Shown one piece after another: positions 8,937-17,791 of a DNA stretch of 64,000 nucleotides. How positions within the stretch are numbered: position 1 is the stretch's first letter; the number at the start of each line of letters is the position of its first letter. The stretch spans positions 35,870-99,869 of the forward strand of contig JAAEZH010000018.1 of assembly GCA_018222965.1 (NCBI GenBank), written 5' to 3'. The notes beneath the pieces are model-generated. The model saw nothing but the letters and a program-made list of their open reading frames with translations. It was not told the origin of the DNA and ran no database searches. The translations under genes and the position numbers were made by a program. This DNA is from Bacteroidota bacterium (GTDB lineage: Bacteria; Bacteroidota; Bacteroidia; Chitinophagales; Saprospiraceae).

Positions 8937-9266
8937 ATGATGGCGAAAGCAAGTTCCCGCACAAAGTTCTCTCTGAGCAATTCCAGCGCAAAGCTGGTGC
9001 TCCAGAACCTGCCCTTTGTATTTTTCCTGGGATTCCTTGCCACCCTTTACATCGCTAATGCGCACTACGCCGAAAAGAAAATCCGCGACATTCAGTTGCT
9101 TCAGCAAGAGGTGAAAGACCTCAAGCGGGAGTATAATTCACTGGAAGCGGAAATTATGGTGCATAGCCGCCGTTCGGAGTTGAGCAAACGTGTAAAGCCT
9201 TTGGGTTTACGGCAATCTCCCGTCCGGCCTAAAAAGATAGTGGTACAGGATCCCGAGCTCCCCTGA
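8937..9266 (+). CDS. ftsL: FtsL-like cell division protein
   Basis: A 109-residue bitopic protein between rsmH and ftsI, the usual place for FtsL. A basic, Ser-rich N-terminus precedes one membrane helix (LVLQNLPFVFFLGFLATLYI, about residue 22-41). The periplasmic part is a short coiled coil containing IRDIQLLQQEVKDLKREY. FtsL scaffolds FtsQ, FtsB and the FtsWI synthase at the septum. Sequence is poorly conserved in this family, so the call rests on topology and position. ATG codons occur at both 8937 and 8940. Confidence 0.8.
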   Translation: MMAKASSRTKFSLSNSSAKLVLQNLPFVFFLGFLATLYIANAHYAEKKIRDIQLLQQEVKDLKREYNSLEAEIMVHSRRSELSKRVKPLGLRQSPVRPKKIVVQDPELP

Positions 9267-9309
9267 TTGATTTCTATTGGTGGTTGCCCGGCTCCCGAAA
9301 GCCTGGAAT

Positions 9310-11433
9310 ATGACAATTAAGAACGAAGTACTGATCCGCATGTACACCGTACTGGTGTTTGTCGTGGTGTTTGCGCTCTTCATCTTCGTTCGTGCCATTC
9401 GAATCTCCGTAACGGAAGGTGAGATCTGGCGCGAACGAGGCAAGGAGAAGTATGTGCAAGTGCGTTCGATCGAAGCCGATCGTGGCAATATTCTGGCTGC
9501 AGACGGAAGTCTCCTGGCTACCTCACTACCGTTCTTTGACATCGCATTTGATCCAAATTCTTCAGGTATGGCACCTGGAGATTTTGACAAACATATCGAC
9601 TCCCTGGCTTACTGTATTTCCACCTTTGTGGATCCAAGTTTGACAGAAGGAGCCTATAAAGATTACCTCGACTCCCTGCGCGAAGCCGGAAAACAATACG
9701 TCCGTATCAAAAGCAATGCCTCCTTTGAGGAAATGCTTAAAATCCAGGAATTTCCCCTCTTCAATCAGGGACAATATCGGGGAGGTTTTATCGCGACACC
9801 AAAATACCGCAGGGACCGGCCCTTTGGGCTGCTTGCACACCGTACTATTGGATATGTGCGGGAGGGAAGTAAGCCGGTTGGGCTGGAAGGTTATTTTGAT
9901 GAAACGCTTGCCGGTGAAGCTGGTCAACAGCTGATGATCCGGGTGGATGACGGTCTGTGGAAACCCATTAATGATTTGGCCAAAATAGAGCCGCGCTCCG
10001 GGAAGGACATCGTCACCACCATTGATGTAGATCTGCAGGATATCACCGAACAGGCTTTGTATTCAGCCGTGCTGGATCACGAAGCAGACCACGGCGTTGC
10101 GATTTTGATGGAGGTGGAAACCGGAGCCATTCGGGCTATTGCCAATATCGGCAAAACCCGCGATGGAGACCTGTGGGAAACCTACAATCATGCAGTGGGT
10201 TCTGCAACCGAGCCCGGTTCAACCTTTAAGCTGGCCAGTATCATGGCACTCCTGGAAGGAGGTTATGTTAATCTCGAAGACAGCCTTGACCTTGAAAAAG
10301 GAAAAACGGCGTTCTACGAGGAGACCATGCTTGATGCTTCGGCACACATGTTGGATTCAACCTCCGTGCGGAGAGCCTTTGAAATCTCTTCCAATGTGGG
10401 GATCGCTAAACTGGTCCAACAGCATTTTGGCGACGGAGAAAAAGCTGAAGAGTACGTAAATCTAATCCGGAGCTTCCACTTGGATCAGCCCACCGGTATC
10501 GAGATTCAGGGAGAAGCCATTCCTTATGTGAAAGAACCATACAGCCAGGATGATTCCTGGAGTGGAACCACACTTCCCTGGATGAGTATTGGTTACGAAG
10601 TAATGATTACGCCCCTCCAGTTGCTGGCTTTTTATAACGCTGTCGCGAATGGCGGCATAATGGTAAAACCCTATCTCGTTTCGGAGGTACAGGAGTATGG
10701 CCAGACTCTGGAGCAATTTCCCATTCAGGTTTTGAGCAAAAAAATTGCTTCTAAAAAGACGATCGCACAGGCCCGGGAATTGCTGGAGGGAGTAGTACTC
10801 AACGGTACAGCCCGCGGATACCGAACAGAGAAGTACAACTTTGCAGGTAAAACAGGTACCGCTCAGTTGAATTATCAACGATTGAAAGATCGGACAAGGG
10901 TAGGCGGCTACCAGGCATCTTTTGCCGGGTATTTTCCAGCCGAAAATCCAAAATACAGCTGCATCGTCTTGATCAGCAATCCCCGAAAAGGCGGAATCTA
11001 TGGATCTGATGTTGCCCTGCCGGTATTCCGAGGTATTGCTGATAATGTGTTTCTGTCGCGACCGGATATGTTCCCGGTCTTGAATGACATGCCGAAAGGA
11101 GTGCTGGCCAGCAATAAAATGCCGGATCAGGATGTGGGAAGATGGAGTGATTTTGAACAGGCACTAACGGCATTGAATGTGCCTTATGATCCGGGGTCAC
11201 CCGCAGAATTTGGTGTATTACTCACAGATTCCGTGTCCCTGAATATTGAAAGAAGAACCATTCCGGAAGACCGGGTTCCCAATGTAGTGGGAATGGGATT
11301 GCGGGATGCCTTATACATATTAGAGAACAGAGGTCTAAAAGTCGAAGTGTCTGGATACGGAAAAGTCCGCCAGCAATCGATCAAACCAGGTACCCGATTA
11401 AGGGGCCAGACGATCAGACTTCGATTGGGATAG
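9310..11433 (+). CDS. ftsI: Penicillin-binding protein 3 / FtsI with PASTA domain
   Basis: The septal peptidoglycan transpeptidase, 707 residues from the ATG at 9310. The reading frame is open from a TTG at 9277, but the ATG gives the expected short cytoplasmic tail before the membrane helix VLVFVVVFALFIFV. A PBP dimerisation domain follows, with RGNILAADGSLLA. The transpeptidase motifs are SxxK with S304 in EPGSTFKLAS, SSN in FEISSNVGIAKL, and KTG in FAGKTGTAQL. The C-terminal 45 residues form a PASTA domain (VPNVVGMGLRDALYIL). It works with FtsW, encoded downstream in the same cluster. Confidence 0.95.
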   Translation: MTIKNEVLIRMYTVLVFVVVFALFIFVRAIRISVTEGEIWRERGKEKYVQVRSIEADRGNILAADGSLLATSLPFFDIAFDPNSSGMAPGDFDKHIDSLAYCISTFVDPSLTEGAYKDYLDSLREAGKQYVRIKSNASFEEMLKIQEFPLFNQGQYRGGFIATPKYRRDRPFGLLAHRTIGYVREGSKPVGLEGYFDETLAGEAGQQLMIRVDDGLWKPINDLAKIEPRSGKDIVTTIDVDLQDITEQALYSAVLDHEADHGVAILMEVETGAIRAIANIGKTRDGDLWETYNHAVGSATEPGSTFKLASIMALLEGGYVNLEDSLDLEKGKTAFYEETMLDASAHMLDSTSVRRAFEISSNVGIAKLVQQHFGDGEKAEEYVNLIRSFHLDQPTGIEIQGEAIPYVKEPYSQDDSWSGTTLPWMSIGYEVMITPLQLLAFYNAVANGGIMVKPYLVSEVQEYGQTLEQFPIQVLSKKIASKKTIAQARELLEGVVLNGTARGYRTEKYNFAGKTGTAQLNYQRLKDRTRVGGYQASFAGYFPAENPKYSCIVLISNPRKGGIYGSDVALPVFRGIADNVFLSRPDMFPVLNDMPKGVLASNKMPDQDVGRWSDFEQALTALNVPYDPGSPAEFGVLLTDSVSLNIERRTIPEDRVPNVVGMGLRDALYILENRGLKVEVSGYGKVRQQSIKPGTRLRGQTIRLRLG

Positions 11434-11444
11434 CAGATAGAGAT

Positions 11445-12908
11445 TTGAAAAAACTAGTTGACATATTGAACGGGGTAGACGTGCTCGATTGGAGCGGCCC
11501 CAAAGCTTTGTCTATTGCAAGTTTGCAGTTTGACTCCCGAAAAGCAGGTTCAAAGGATTGTTTTATAGCTGTCCGGGGAACCCGTGTTGACGGACATCGC
11601 TTCATCGATCAGGCACTGGCCCAGGGGGTTGTTGCACTAGTGGTCGAAGAGGAAACAAAAGCACCAGAAGGGGTGGCTGTAATCCATGTTACGGATACAG
11701 CCCATGCACTGGGGCTTATGGCTGCAAATTGGCATGGCAACCCTACTGATCACCTGAAGGTAGTTGGCATTACCGGAACCAATGGAAAAACATCCACGGC
11801 AACGCTACTGTACCAGCTACTCATGGAAATGGGCTATAAATCCGGCCTGCTTTCCACCGTGGAGAATCGGATAGGACAAGCGGTGATTCCGGCTACACAT
11901 ACAACACCGGATCCCCTGCAACTGCAAAGCTTGCTGGCAGAAATGGTGGAAGCCGGATGTGACTTTGCTTTTATGGAGGCCAGTAGCCATGCCATTCACC
12001 AAAAGCGAATAGCAGGAATACGCTTTGCAGGAGCTGTGTTTACGAATTTGTCACACGACCATCTCGATTATCACGGGTCGTTTAAAGCTTACATTTTCGC
12101 GAAGAAGCAGCTGTTTGACAATCTGGAAACTTCTGCTTTTGCGCTGGTAAATGCCGATGATCGCCGGGCAGATGTAATGTTGCAAAATACAAGGGCCAAA
12201 AGCTATAAATATGGCCTTCGCCGACAGGCAAACTATCGGGCAAAAGTGCTCGAAAATAATTTGAACGGCTTATTGCTGGAAATGGACGGACATGAAATGC
12301 ACTCCCCTCTGGTAGGGAAGTTTAATGCCTCCAACCTGCTGGCAGTTTATGCGACAACGCAGTTGCTCGACCTGGATTCTATGGAAAGCCTCACTGCACT
12401 GAGCAACCTGAAAGCCCCGGCTGGCCGATTCGAACGAATTTCCGCCGGACCAGAAGGACCATCCGGAATCGTTGATTATGCGCATACGCCCGATGCTTTG
12501 GAGAAAGTCCTGGAAACCATCCGGGATATTCGTGCAGGAGGCGGAGAAGTGCTTACGGTAGTGGGATGCGGAGGAGATCGAGACAAAGCCAAACGACCGG
12601 AAATGGCATCGATTGCCTGTCGGTTGAGTGATCGGGTAGTGCTGACTTCAGACAATCCGAGAACAGAAACACCCGGAGAAATTATCCGGGATATGCAAAA
12701 AGGAGTCAGACCGGACCAGAAAGCAAAAGTGCTTACGGTGGAGAACAGAAAAGAAGCGATTCGTACAGCAGTGGCTTTGGCAGGGAAAGAAGATGTGATT
12801 CTTGTTGCCGGAAAAGGACATGAAAATTATCAGGAAATAAATGGGGAGCGATTCCATTTCGATGACCGGGAGGAATTGCAAAATGCCCTTAAAGAAAAAC
12901 ATACTTAG
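11445..12908 (+). CDS. murE: UDP-MurNAc-tripeptide synthetase MurE
   Basis: A 487-residue Mur ligase that adds the third residue of the peptidoglycan stem peptide. The ATP loop is GITGTNGKTSTATLL, the carbamylated-Lys/Mg region is EASSHAIHQKR, and the C-terminal domain contains SDNPRTE. DNPR is the signature of meso-diaminopimelate-adding enzymes, so a meso-DAP cell wall is predicted. Translation seems to start at TTG 11445, giving MKKLVDILNGV, because no ATG is present near the expected N-terminus. It begins 11 bp after the ftsI stop. Confidence 0.95.
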   Translation: MKKLVDILNGVDVLDWSGPKALSIASLQFDSRKAGSKDCFIAVRGTRVDGHRFIDQALAQGVVALVVEEETKAPEGVAVIHVTDTAHALGLMAANWHGNPTDHLKVVGITGTNGKTSTATLLYQLLMEMGYKSGLLSTVENRIGQAVIPATHTTPDPLQLQSLLAEMVEAGCDFAFMEASSHAIHQKRIAGIRFAGAVFTNLSHDHLDYHGSFKAYIFAKKQLFDNLETSAFALVNADDRRADVMLQNTRAKSYKYGLRRQANYRAKVLENNLNGLLLEMDGHEMHSPLVGKFNASNLLAVYATTQLLDLDSMESLTALSNLKAPAGRFERISAGPEGPSGIVDYAHTPDALEKVLETIRDIRAGGGEVLTVVGCGGDRDKAKRPEMASIACRLSDRVVLTSDNPRTETPGEIIRDMQKGVRPDQKAKVLTVENRKEAIRTAVALAGKEDVILVAGKGHENYQEINGERFHFDDREELQNALKEKHT

Positions 12909-12922
12909 CAAAACGAAACCAC

Positions 12923-14176
12923 ATGTTGTATCACCTATTTGAGTGGTTGGAAGGGGCTTATGATCTCAAAGGAGCCGGACTCTTCCGATATATCACATTC
13001 CGCGCAGGCGCAGCGGTGGTGATCTCACTTCTGATCAGCATGGTTTTTGGCGGACGCATCGTTCGTTTTTTGAAAAGACTCCAGGTTGGTGAATCCATTC
13101 GGGATCTCGGACTGGAAGGACAGAAAGAAAAAGAAGGCACTCCTACAATGGGCGGAGTGATCATAATTATGGCCATCATGGTGCCTTGTTTGCTGATGGC
13201 CGATTTGACAAACGTATATGTGCTGTTGATGCTGCTCGCTACGACCTGGATGGCAATCATCGGATTTATCGATGATTACATCAAAGTGTTCCGCAAAAAC
13301 AAAAAGGGCTTGAGTGGAAAATTCAAGATCCTCGGACAGGTCGGACTGGGAATCATCGTTGGACTCACCATGCTCTTTCACGAAGATGTCTATGTACGCA
13401 TGGATCTCGAAGAGGCAGAGAGTATGGGCTATGAAGTGCTGGAGGTGATACCGGTTGAAAATGAGCAGGGCGAAACGATAGAACTGGCCAATGTCAGAAC
13501 GACACTGACCAATGTACCTTTTATGAAAGGGAATCGCTTTGACTATTGTCAGTTGCTTTGGTTTCTGGAGAAAAATGCCGCAAACCTGGTGTGGATCATC
13601 TTCATTCCTTTTGTCATTCTGATTGTAACGGCTGTATCCAATGCCGCGAATCTCACAGACGGAATAGACGGATTGGCAACCGGGGTTTCGGGTATCATTG
13701 GGGCTGTTTTGGGTATCCTGGCCTATGTGTCGGGAAATAGTATCGCCGCCAATTATCTGGGAATACTACATTTACCCGGGGCCAGCGAGCTGGTGATATT
13801 CTCCGCTTGCTTCCTGGGGGCCTGTATCGGATTCCTTTGGTACAATGCCTATCCGGCTCAGGTTTTTATGGGAGACACCGGAAGCCTGACTTTGGGAGGC
13901 ATCATTGCAGCATTGGCAATTGTATTGAGAAAAGAGTTGCTCATACCGATCATGTGCGGAATTTTCGTGGTAGAAAATCTCTCGGTCATGATTCAGGTTG
14001 GCTACTTCAAATATACCAAGCGGAAGTACGGGGAGGGCCGAAGGGTCTTTCTGATGTCTCCCTTGCATCATCACTATCAGAAAAAAGGATTGCCGGAACC
14101 GAAAATTGTAACGCGTTTCTGGATTATTGGCATCCTGCTGGCAGTGATGACTATTCTGACGCTGAAAATTCGCTAG
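12923..14176 (+). CDS. mraY: Phospho-MurNAc-pentapeptide translocase MraY
   Basis: A polytopic membrane enzyme of 417 residues that transfers phospho-MurNAc-pentapeptide to undecaprenyl phosphate to form lipid I. Visible motifs are PTMGGV, the aspartate pair in GFIDDYIKVFRKNKKGLSGK, NAANLTDGIDGLATG, FMGDTGSL and the histidine motif LHHHYQKKGLPE. A charged insert of about 60 residues between helices, around 150-210, is common in Bacteroidetes MraY and makes the protein longer than the E. coli enzyme (360). It lies 14 bp after murE and 1 bp before murD. Confidence 0.97.
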   Translation: MLYHLFEWLEGAYDLKGAGLFRYITFRAGAAVVISLLISMVFGGRIVRFLKRLQVGESIRDLGLEGQKEKEGTPTMGGVIIIMAIMVPCLLMADLTNVYVLLMLLATTWMAIIGFIDDYIKVFRKNKKGLSGKFKILGQVGLGIIVGLTMLFHEDVYVRMDLEEAESMGYEVLEVIPVENEQGETIELANVRTTLTNVPFMKGNRFDYCQLLWFLEKNAANLVWIIFIPFVILIVTAVSNAANLTDGIDGLATGVSGIIGAVLGILAYVSGNSIAANYLGILHLPGASELVIFSACFLGACIGFLWYNAYPAQVFMGDTGSLTLGGIIAALAIVLRKELLIPIMCGIFVVENLSVMIQVGYFKYTKRKYGEGRRVFLMSPLHHHYQKKGLPEPKIVTRFWIIGILLAVMTILTLKIR

Positions 14177-14177
14177 C

Positions 14178-15491
14178 ATGGCAAAGAAGCGGCTGGGAAT
14201 TCTTGGCGCAGGAGAAAGTGGGACAGGAGCTGCCCTGCTGGCAAAAGGGCAGGGATATGAGGTTTTTATCTCGGATTCCGGCCCCATAAATACGGCTTTT
14301 AAAAAGCAATTTGAAATACATGGTCTTTCATACGAGGAAGACCAACATACATGGGAAACCATACTTGAATCTGCGGAAGTAGTGAAGAGTCCCGGGATTC
14401 CGGATGATGCACCTTTGGTACAAAAAATCCGGGAAGCCGGCATTCCGGTGATATCCGAAATTGAATTTGCTGCCAGGTATAGCCAGGCCAAAATCATCGG
14501 AATAACCGGAAGCAACGGGAAGACGACTACCAGCCTGCTCACACATCACCTGCTTGAGACTACAGGACTGGATGTTGAGCTGGCTGGAAATGTCGGCCCG
14601 TCCTTTGCCCGAAAGCTAAACGAATCCGATCACGACTATTTCGTGCTGGAACTCAGCAGCTTTCAACTGGATGGAATTCGGGACTTTCACCCCTGGGTGG
14701 CACAATTGCTGAATATTACCCCGGATCATCTCGATCGGTACGAAAACGATATCCGTAAATACGGAGCGGCTAAGTTCAGAATCGAAATGAATCAGGATGC
14801 AGGCGATTATTTTCTGTACCAACCCGACGACCATTGGACAAAGGTCCTCCTGGAGTCGAGAAAAGGAAACGGAAAAGCCATTGAAATTCAGCCTGATCTA
14901 CAAGGCGCCCTGGTGGTAGATGGTCATGCTTTTCGATTGGAATCGGGTTCTCTTTTGGGAACACACAATCGATTGAATGCAGCCTTTGCCATACAAACGG
15001 CACTACTAACCGGGCTGGCACCAGCTGAAATTCAGACTGGACTGGACAGCTTTAAAAACGCGGCCCACAGACTGGAGCAAGTAGCTGAAATTGATGGAGT
15101 TACATACATCAATGACAGCAAAGCCACTAATGTAGATGCGGTGTTTTTCGCCCTGGATGCCATGCAAAAACCAGTGATCTGGATAGCAGGAGGGACCGAT
15201 AAAGGAAACGAATATGATGCTATTCAACCGCTGGTAAAAGAAAAAGTAAAAGCGTTGATCTGCCTGGGGGCAGACAACCTCAAACTCCGCAGGAACTTTG
15301 ATTTCCTGCCGGAAATAAAAGAAACAAAAAATGCTGAAGAAGCAGTCCGAATGGCTGCCAAATCAGCCAAAGCCGGGGATATTGTCCTGCTTTCTCCGGC
15401 CTGCGCAAGCTTCGATTTATTTAAAAATTACGAAGACCGCGGCAATCAATTTAAGCAGGCAGTTAATAATTTAAAAAAGGAGCGGGAGTGA
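14178..15491 (+). CDS. murD: UDP-MurNAc-L-alanine:D-glutamate ligase MurD
   Basis: A 437-residue Mur ligase. The N-terminal Rossmann-like segment is RLGILGAGESGTGAALLAKG, the ATP loop is GITGSNGKTTTSLL, the central domain has LNITPDHLDRY, and YINDSKATNVDAV is the D-Glu/ATP region typical of MurD. It adds D-Glu to UDP-MurNAc-L-Ala in the cytoplasm. A perfect 18 bp palindrome lies in the 46 bp gap to ftsW. Confidence 0.96.
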   Translation: MAKKRLGILGAGESGTGAALLAKGQGYEVFISDSGPINTAFKKQFEIHGLSYEEDQHTWETILESAEVVKSPGIPDDAPLVQKIREAGIPVISEIEFAARYSQAKIIGITGSNGKTTTSLLTHHLLETTGLDVELAGNVGPSFARKLNESDHDYFVLELSSFQLDGIRDFHPWVAQLLNITPDHLDRYENDIRKYGAAKFRIEMNQDAGDYFLYQPDDHWTKVLLESRKGNGKAIEIQPDLQGALVVDGHAFRLESGSLLGTHNRLNAAFAIQTALLTGLAPAEIQTGLDSFKNAAHRLEQVAEIDGVTYINDSKATNVDAVFFALDAMQKPVIWIAGGTDKGNEYDAIQPLVKEKVKALICLGADNLKLRRNFDFLPEIKETKNAEEAVRMAAKSAKAGDIVLLSPACASFDLFKNYEDRGNQFKQAVNNLKKERE

Positions 15492-15502
15492 CCTCAAACC
15501 CA

Positions 15503-15520
15503 TCCCGATAGCTATCGGGA
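15503..15520. repeat. Perfect 18 bp palindrome between murD and ftsW
   Basis: TCCCGATAGCTATCGGGA equals its own reverse complement. It sits in a 46 bp gap inside the otherwise tightly packed cluster and is flanked by CTCAAACC and CAAACTCAAACTAA tracts. No T-run follows, so it is probably a small mobile or REP-like palindrome, or an RNA-processing hairpin, rather than a terminator. Confidence 0.75.
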
Positions 15521-15537
15521 CAAACTCAAACTAACTT

Positions 15538-16689
15538 ATGTCAATCGGTAGTCGCATATATTCTGAACTGAGAGGAGACCGGACGATCTGGATGATCGTA
15601 GCCGTACTGGCGATCTTTTCGATCCTGTCGGTTTACAGCGCTACCGGATCGCTGGCCTATGCCAACCGGGGAGGAAATACCGAGGCCTATCTGATGAAGC
15701 ATTCGGTAATTCTCGGACTTGGATTGTTGCTGACTTATTTGACATATACGATGCCCTATACCAGGTATAATCGGGCATCCCCTTACTTACTGATACTAGC
15801 CATTCTCCTGCTGATATTCACCCTGGCAGGAGGGGCAGAAATTAACTCGGCCAGACGCTGGATACAGATTCCCGTAATCGGAATCACCTTCCAGACCTCG
15901 GATTTTGCAAAGTTGGCATTGATTCTCTTTGTTGCCCGGGAAATTGGCCGACACAAAGATTACATAAAGGATTTTAAGCAGGCATTCCTGCCGATCATCC
16001 TGCCGATCTTGCTGGTTTGCGGGCTCATTGCCCCGGCAGATTTGTCGACAGCGATACTGCTGTTTTTTACCTGCCTGGGAATGATGTTTGTCGGACGAGT
16101 AGATCTGAGATACATTTTGCTGCTCCTGTTTTTGGGCGTAATGCTGTTTGGAATGCTGATAGCGCTGGGGGAGTTTTTCCCGGGTATTATTCGCGTAGAA
16201 ACCTGGACCAATCGGATGAGCAGTTGGATGACCGATCCGGATGGAGGTTATCAGGTGCAGCATGCAAAAATTGCCATCGCCAACGGGGGATGGTTTGGAG
16301 ACGGCCCCGGCAGCAGTGTTATGCGTAACTATCTGCCGGCACCTTATTCCGATTTCATCTACGCGATCATCCACGAAGAATATGGATTGATTGGCGGCTT
16401 TTTGACGCTGGCGCTTTACATCCTCTTGTTTTTCCGGATTACTTCCCTCGTGACCAAAAGCCAAAAAGCATTTGGTGCGATGGTAGCAGTTGGGTTGACA
16501 ATCCTGCTGGTAGGACAGGCACTGGCCAATATGGCTGTATCTGTAAACCTGGTTCCGGTTACGGGATTGCCCCTGCCGATGATCAGCATGGGAGGAACCT
16601 CCACCTTGTTTACCTGTATCTCCTTCGGGATTATACTAAGTGTAAGCAAGTATGTGGAAACATTGGCTGATAAACAAAAGGCGAATTAA
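15538..16689 (+). CDS. ftsW: SEDS glycosyltransferase FtsW
   Basis: A 383-residue SEDS-family polymerase with about ten membrane helices. The loop SARRWIQIPVIGITFQTSDFAK carries the RW and Q/SDFAK motifs of FtsW/RodA. Later come YQVQHAKIAIANGGWFGDGPG and the conserved IHEEYGLIGG and GLPLPMISMGGTS segments. It polymerises lipid II at the septum with FtsI. Position between murD and murG and the presence of ftsI upstream support FtsW rather than RodA. Confidence 0.95.
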   Translation: MSIGSRIYSELRGDRTIWMIVAVLAIFSILSVYSATGSLAYANRGGNTEAYLMKHSVILGLGLLLTYLTYTMPYTRYNRASPYLLILAILLLIFTLAGGAEINSARRWIQIPVIGITFQTSDFAKLALILFVAREIGRHKDYIKDFKQAFLPIILPILLVCGLIAPADLSTAILLFFTCLGMMFVGRVDLRYILLLLFLGVMLFGMLIALGEFFPGIIRVETWTNRMSSWMTDPDGGYQVQHAKIAIANGGWFGDGPGSSVMRNYLPAPYSDFIYAIIHEEYGLIGGFLTLALYILLFFRITSLVTKSQKAFGAMVAVGLTILLVGQALANMAVSVNLVPVTGLPLPMISMGGTSTLFTCISFGIILSVSKYVETLADKQKAN

Positions 16690-16690
16690 G

Positions 16691-17791
16691 ATGCGCATCA
16701 TTATCAGCGGAGGCGGAACAGGCGGACACGTATTCCCGGCAATTGCGATTGCCGATGCGATAAAAAAAATTAATCCGGAGGCAGAAATCCGATTCGTCGG
16801 TGCCAAAGGAAAGCTGGAAATGGAGAAAGTCCCGAAAGCGGGGTATCCGATCGATGGTCTTTGGATCAGCGGCATCCAGCGAAAATTGACATGGCGATTA
16901 TTTGCCTTCCCATTCAAATTGGTGCACAGCCTTTTGAAAGCCGGACGCATTGTTCGGAAATTCAAACCGGATGTGGCAGTAGGAGTGGGAGGATATGCAA
17001 GCGGACCAACCCTGCAGATGGCCGGGCGCAAGGGCATTCCCTGTTTGGTACAGGAACAGAATTCTTATGCCGGAGTCACCAATCGCTTACTGGCTGGAAA
17101 AGCCAATAAGATTTGTGTGGCTTATGAAGGGATGGAGAAATACTTCCCGGCTGAGAAACTTGTCATGACCGGAAATCCGGTACGGGATGCCATTCGCAAC
17201 AGCAAAGCAACGAGAGAAGAGGCCCTGGAATTCTTCAAGCTCGATCCGTCGAAAAAGACCATACTGGTATTCGGCGGAAGCCTGGGAGCCCGCTCCATCA
17301 ATCAGGCTATGGCTGCGCAGGCAGAACTTTGGGTGCAAAACCCCGAGATCCAGGTGATCTGGCAGATTGGCAAACTGTATTGGGAACAGTATTCAGAAAG
17401 TTCCATGGCACAACTGGAAAATGTGCTGGTGCTGCCTTTTATCGATCGGATGGATCTGGCTTACGAAGTAGCTGATGTGGTGGTAGGAAGGGCAGGAGCC
17501 CTGACGATCTCCGAATTATGTCTGGTGGGAAAACCGACCGTCCTGATTCCCTCGCCAAATGTGGCAGAGGATCATCAGACCAAAAACGCGAAAGCGCTGG
17601 AACAAAAAGAGGCCGCTGTTTTACTGCCTGATACAAAGGCAAAAGAGCAAATTTTGAGTTTGCCGCTTGAGATTCTGGCTTCCGCCGAATGGCAGGCCAA
17701 ATTGAGAAAAAATATCCTGGCATTGGGTATACCCGATGCCGATGAACGAATCGCACACGAAGTGTTGCGATTGATAAAAGACAAAGCGTGA
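16691..17791 (+). CDS. murG: UDP-GlcNAc:lipid I N-acetylglucosaminyltransferase MurG
   Basis: A 366-residue GT-B enzyme that makes lipid II. It begins MRIIISGGGTGGHVFPAIAIA, the glycine-rich loop of MurG, so the ATG at 16691 is preferred over an in-frame ATG 39 bp upstream that would overlap ftsW. Other family motifs are GVGGYASGPTLQMA, QEQNSYAGVTNRLL, VFGGSLGARSIN, GRAGALTISEL and the UDP-GlcNAc site PSPNVAEDHQTKNA. It ends in a GTGA overlap with murC. Confidence 0.96.
   Translation: MRIIISGGGTGGHVFPAIAIADAIKKINPEAEIRFVGAKGKLEMEKVPKAGYPIDGLWISGIQRKLTWRLFAFPFKLVHSLLKAGRIVRKFKPDVAVGVGGYASGPTLQMAGRKGIPCLVQEQNSYAGVTNRLLAGKANKICVAYEGMEKYFPAEKLVMTGNPVRDAIRNSKATREEALEFFKLDPSKKTILVFGGSLGARSINQAMAAQAELWVQNPEIQVIWQIGKLYWEQYSESSMAQLENVLVLPFIDRMDLAYEVADVVVGRAGALTISELCLVGKPTVLIPSPNVAEDHQTKNAKALEQKEAAVLLPDTKAKEQILSLPLEILASAEWQAKLRKNILALGIPDADERIAHEVLRLIKDKA

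Noticed and set aside
13772..14542. A 256-codon open frame on the minus strand
   Set aside because: It lies entirely antisense to mraY and murD, both of which are certain, and has no family motif.
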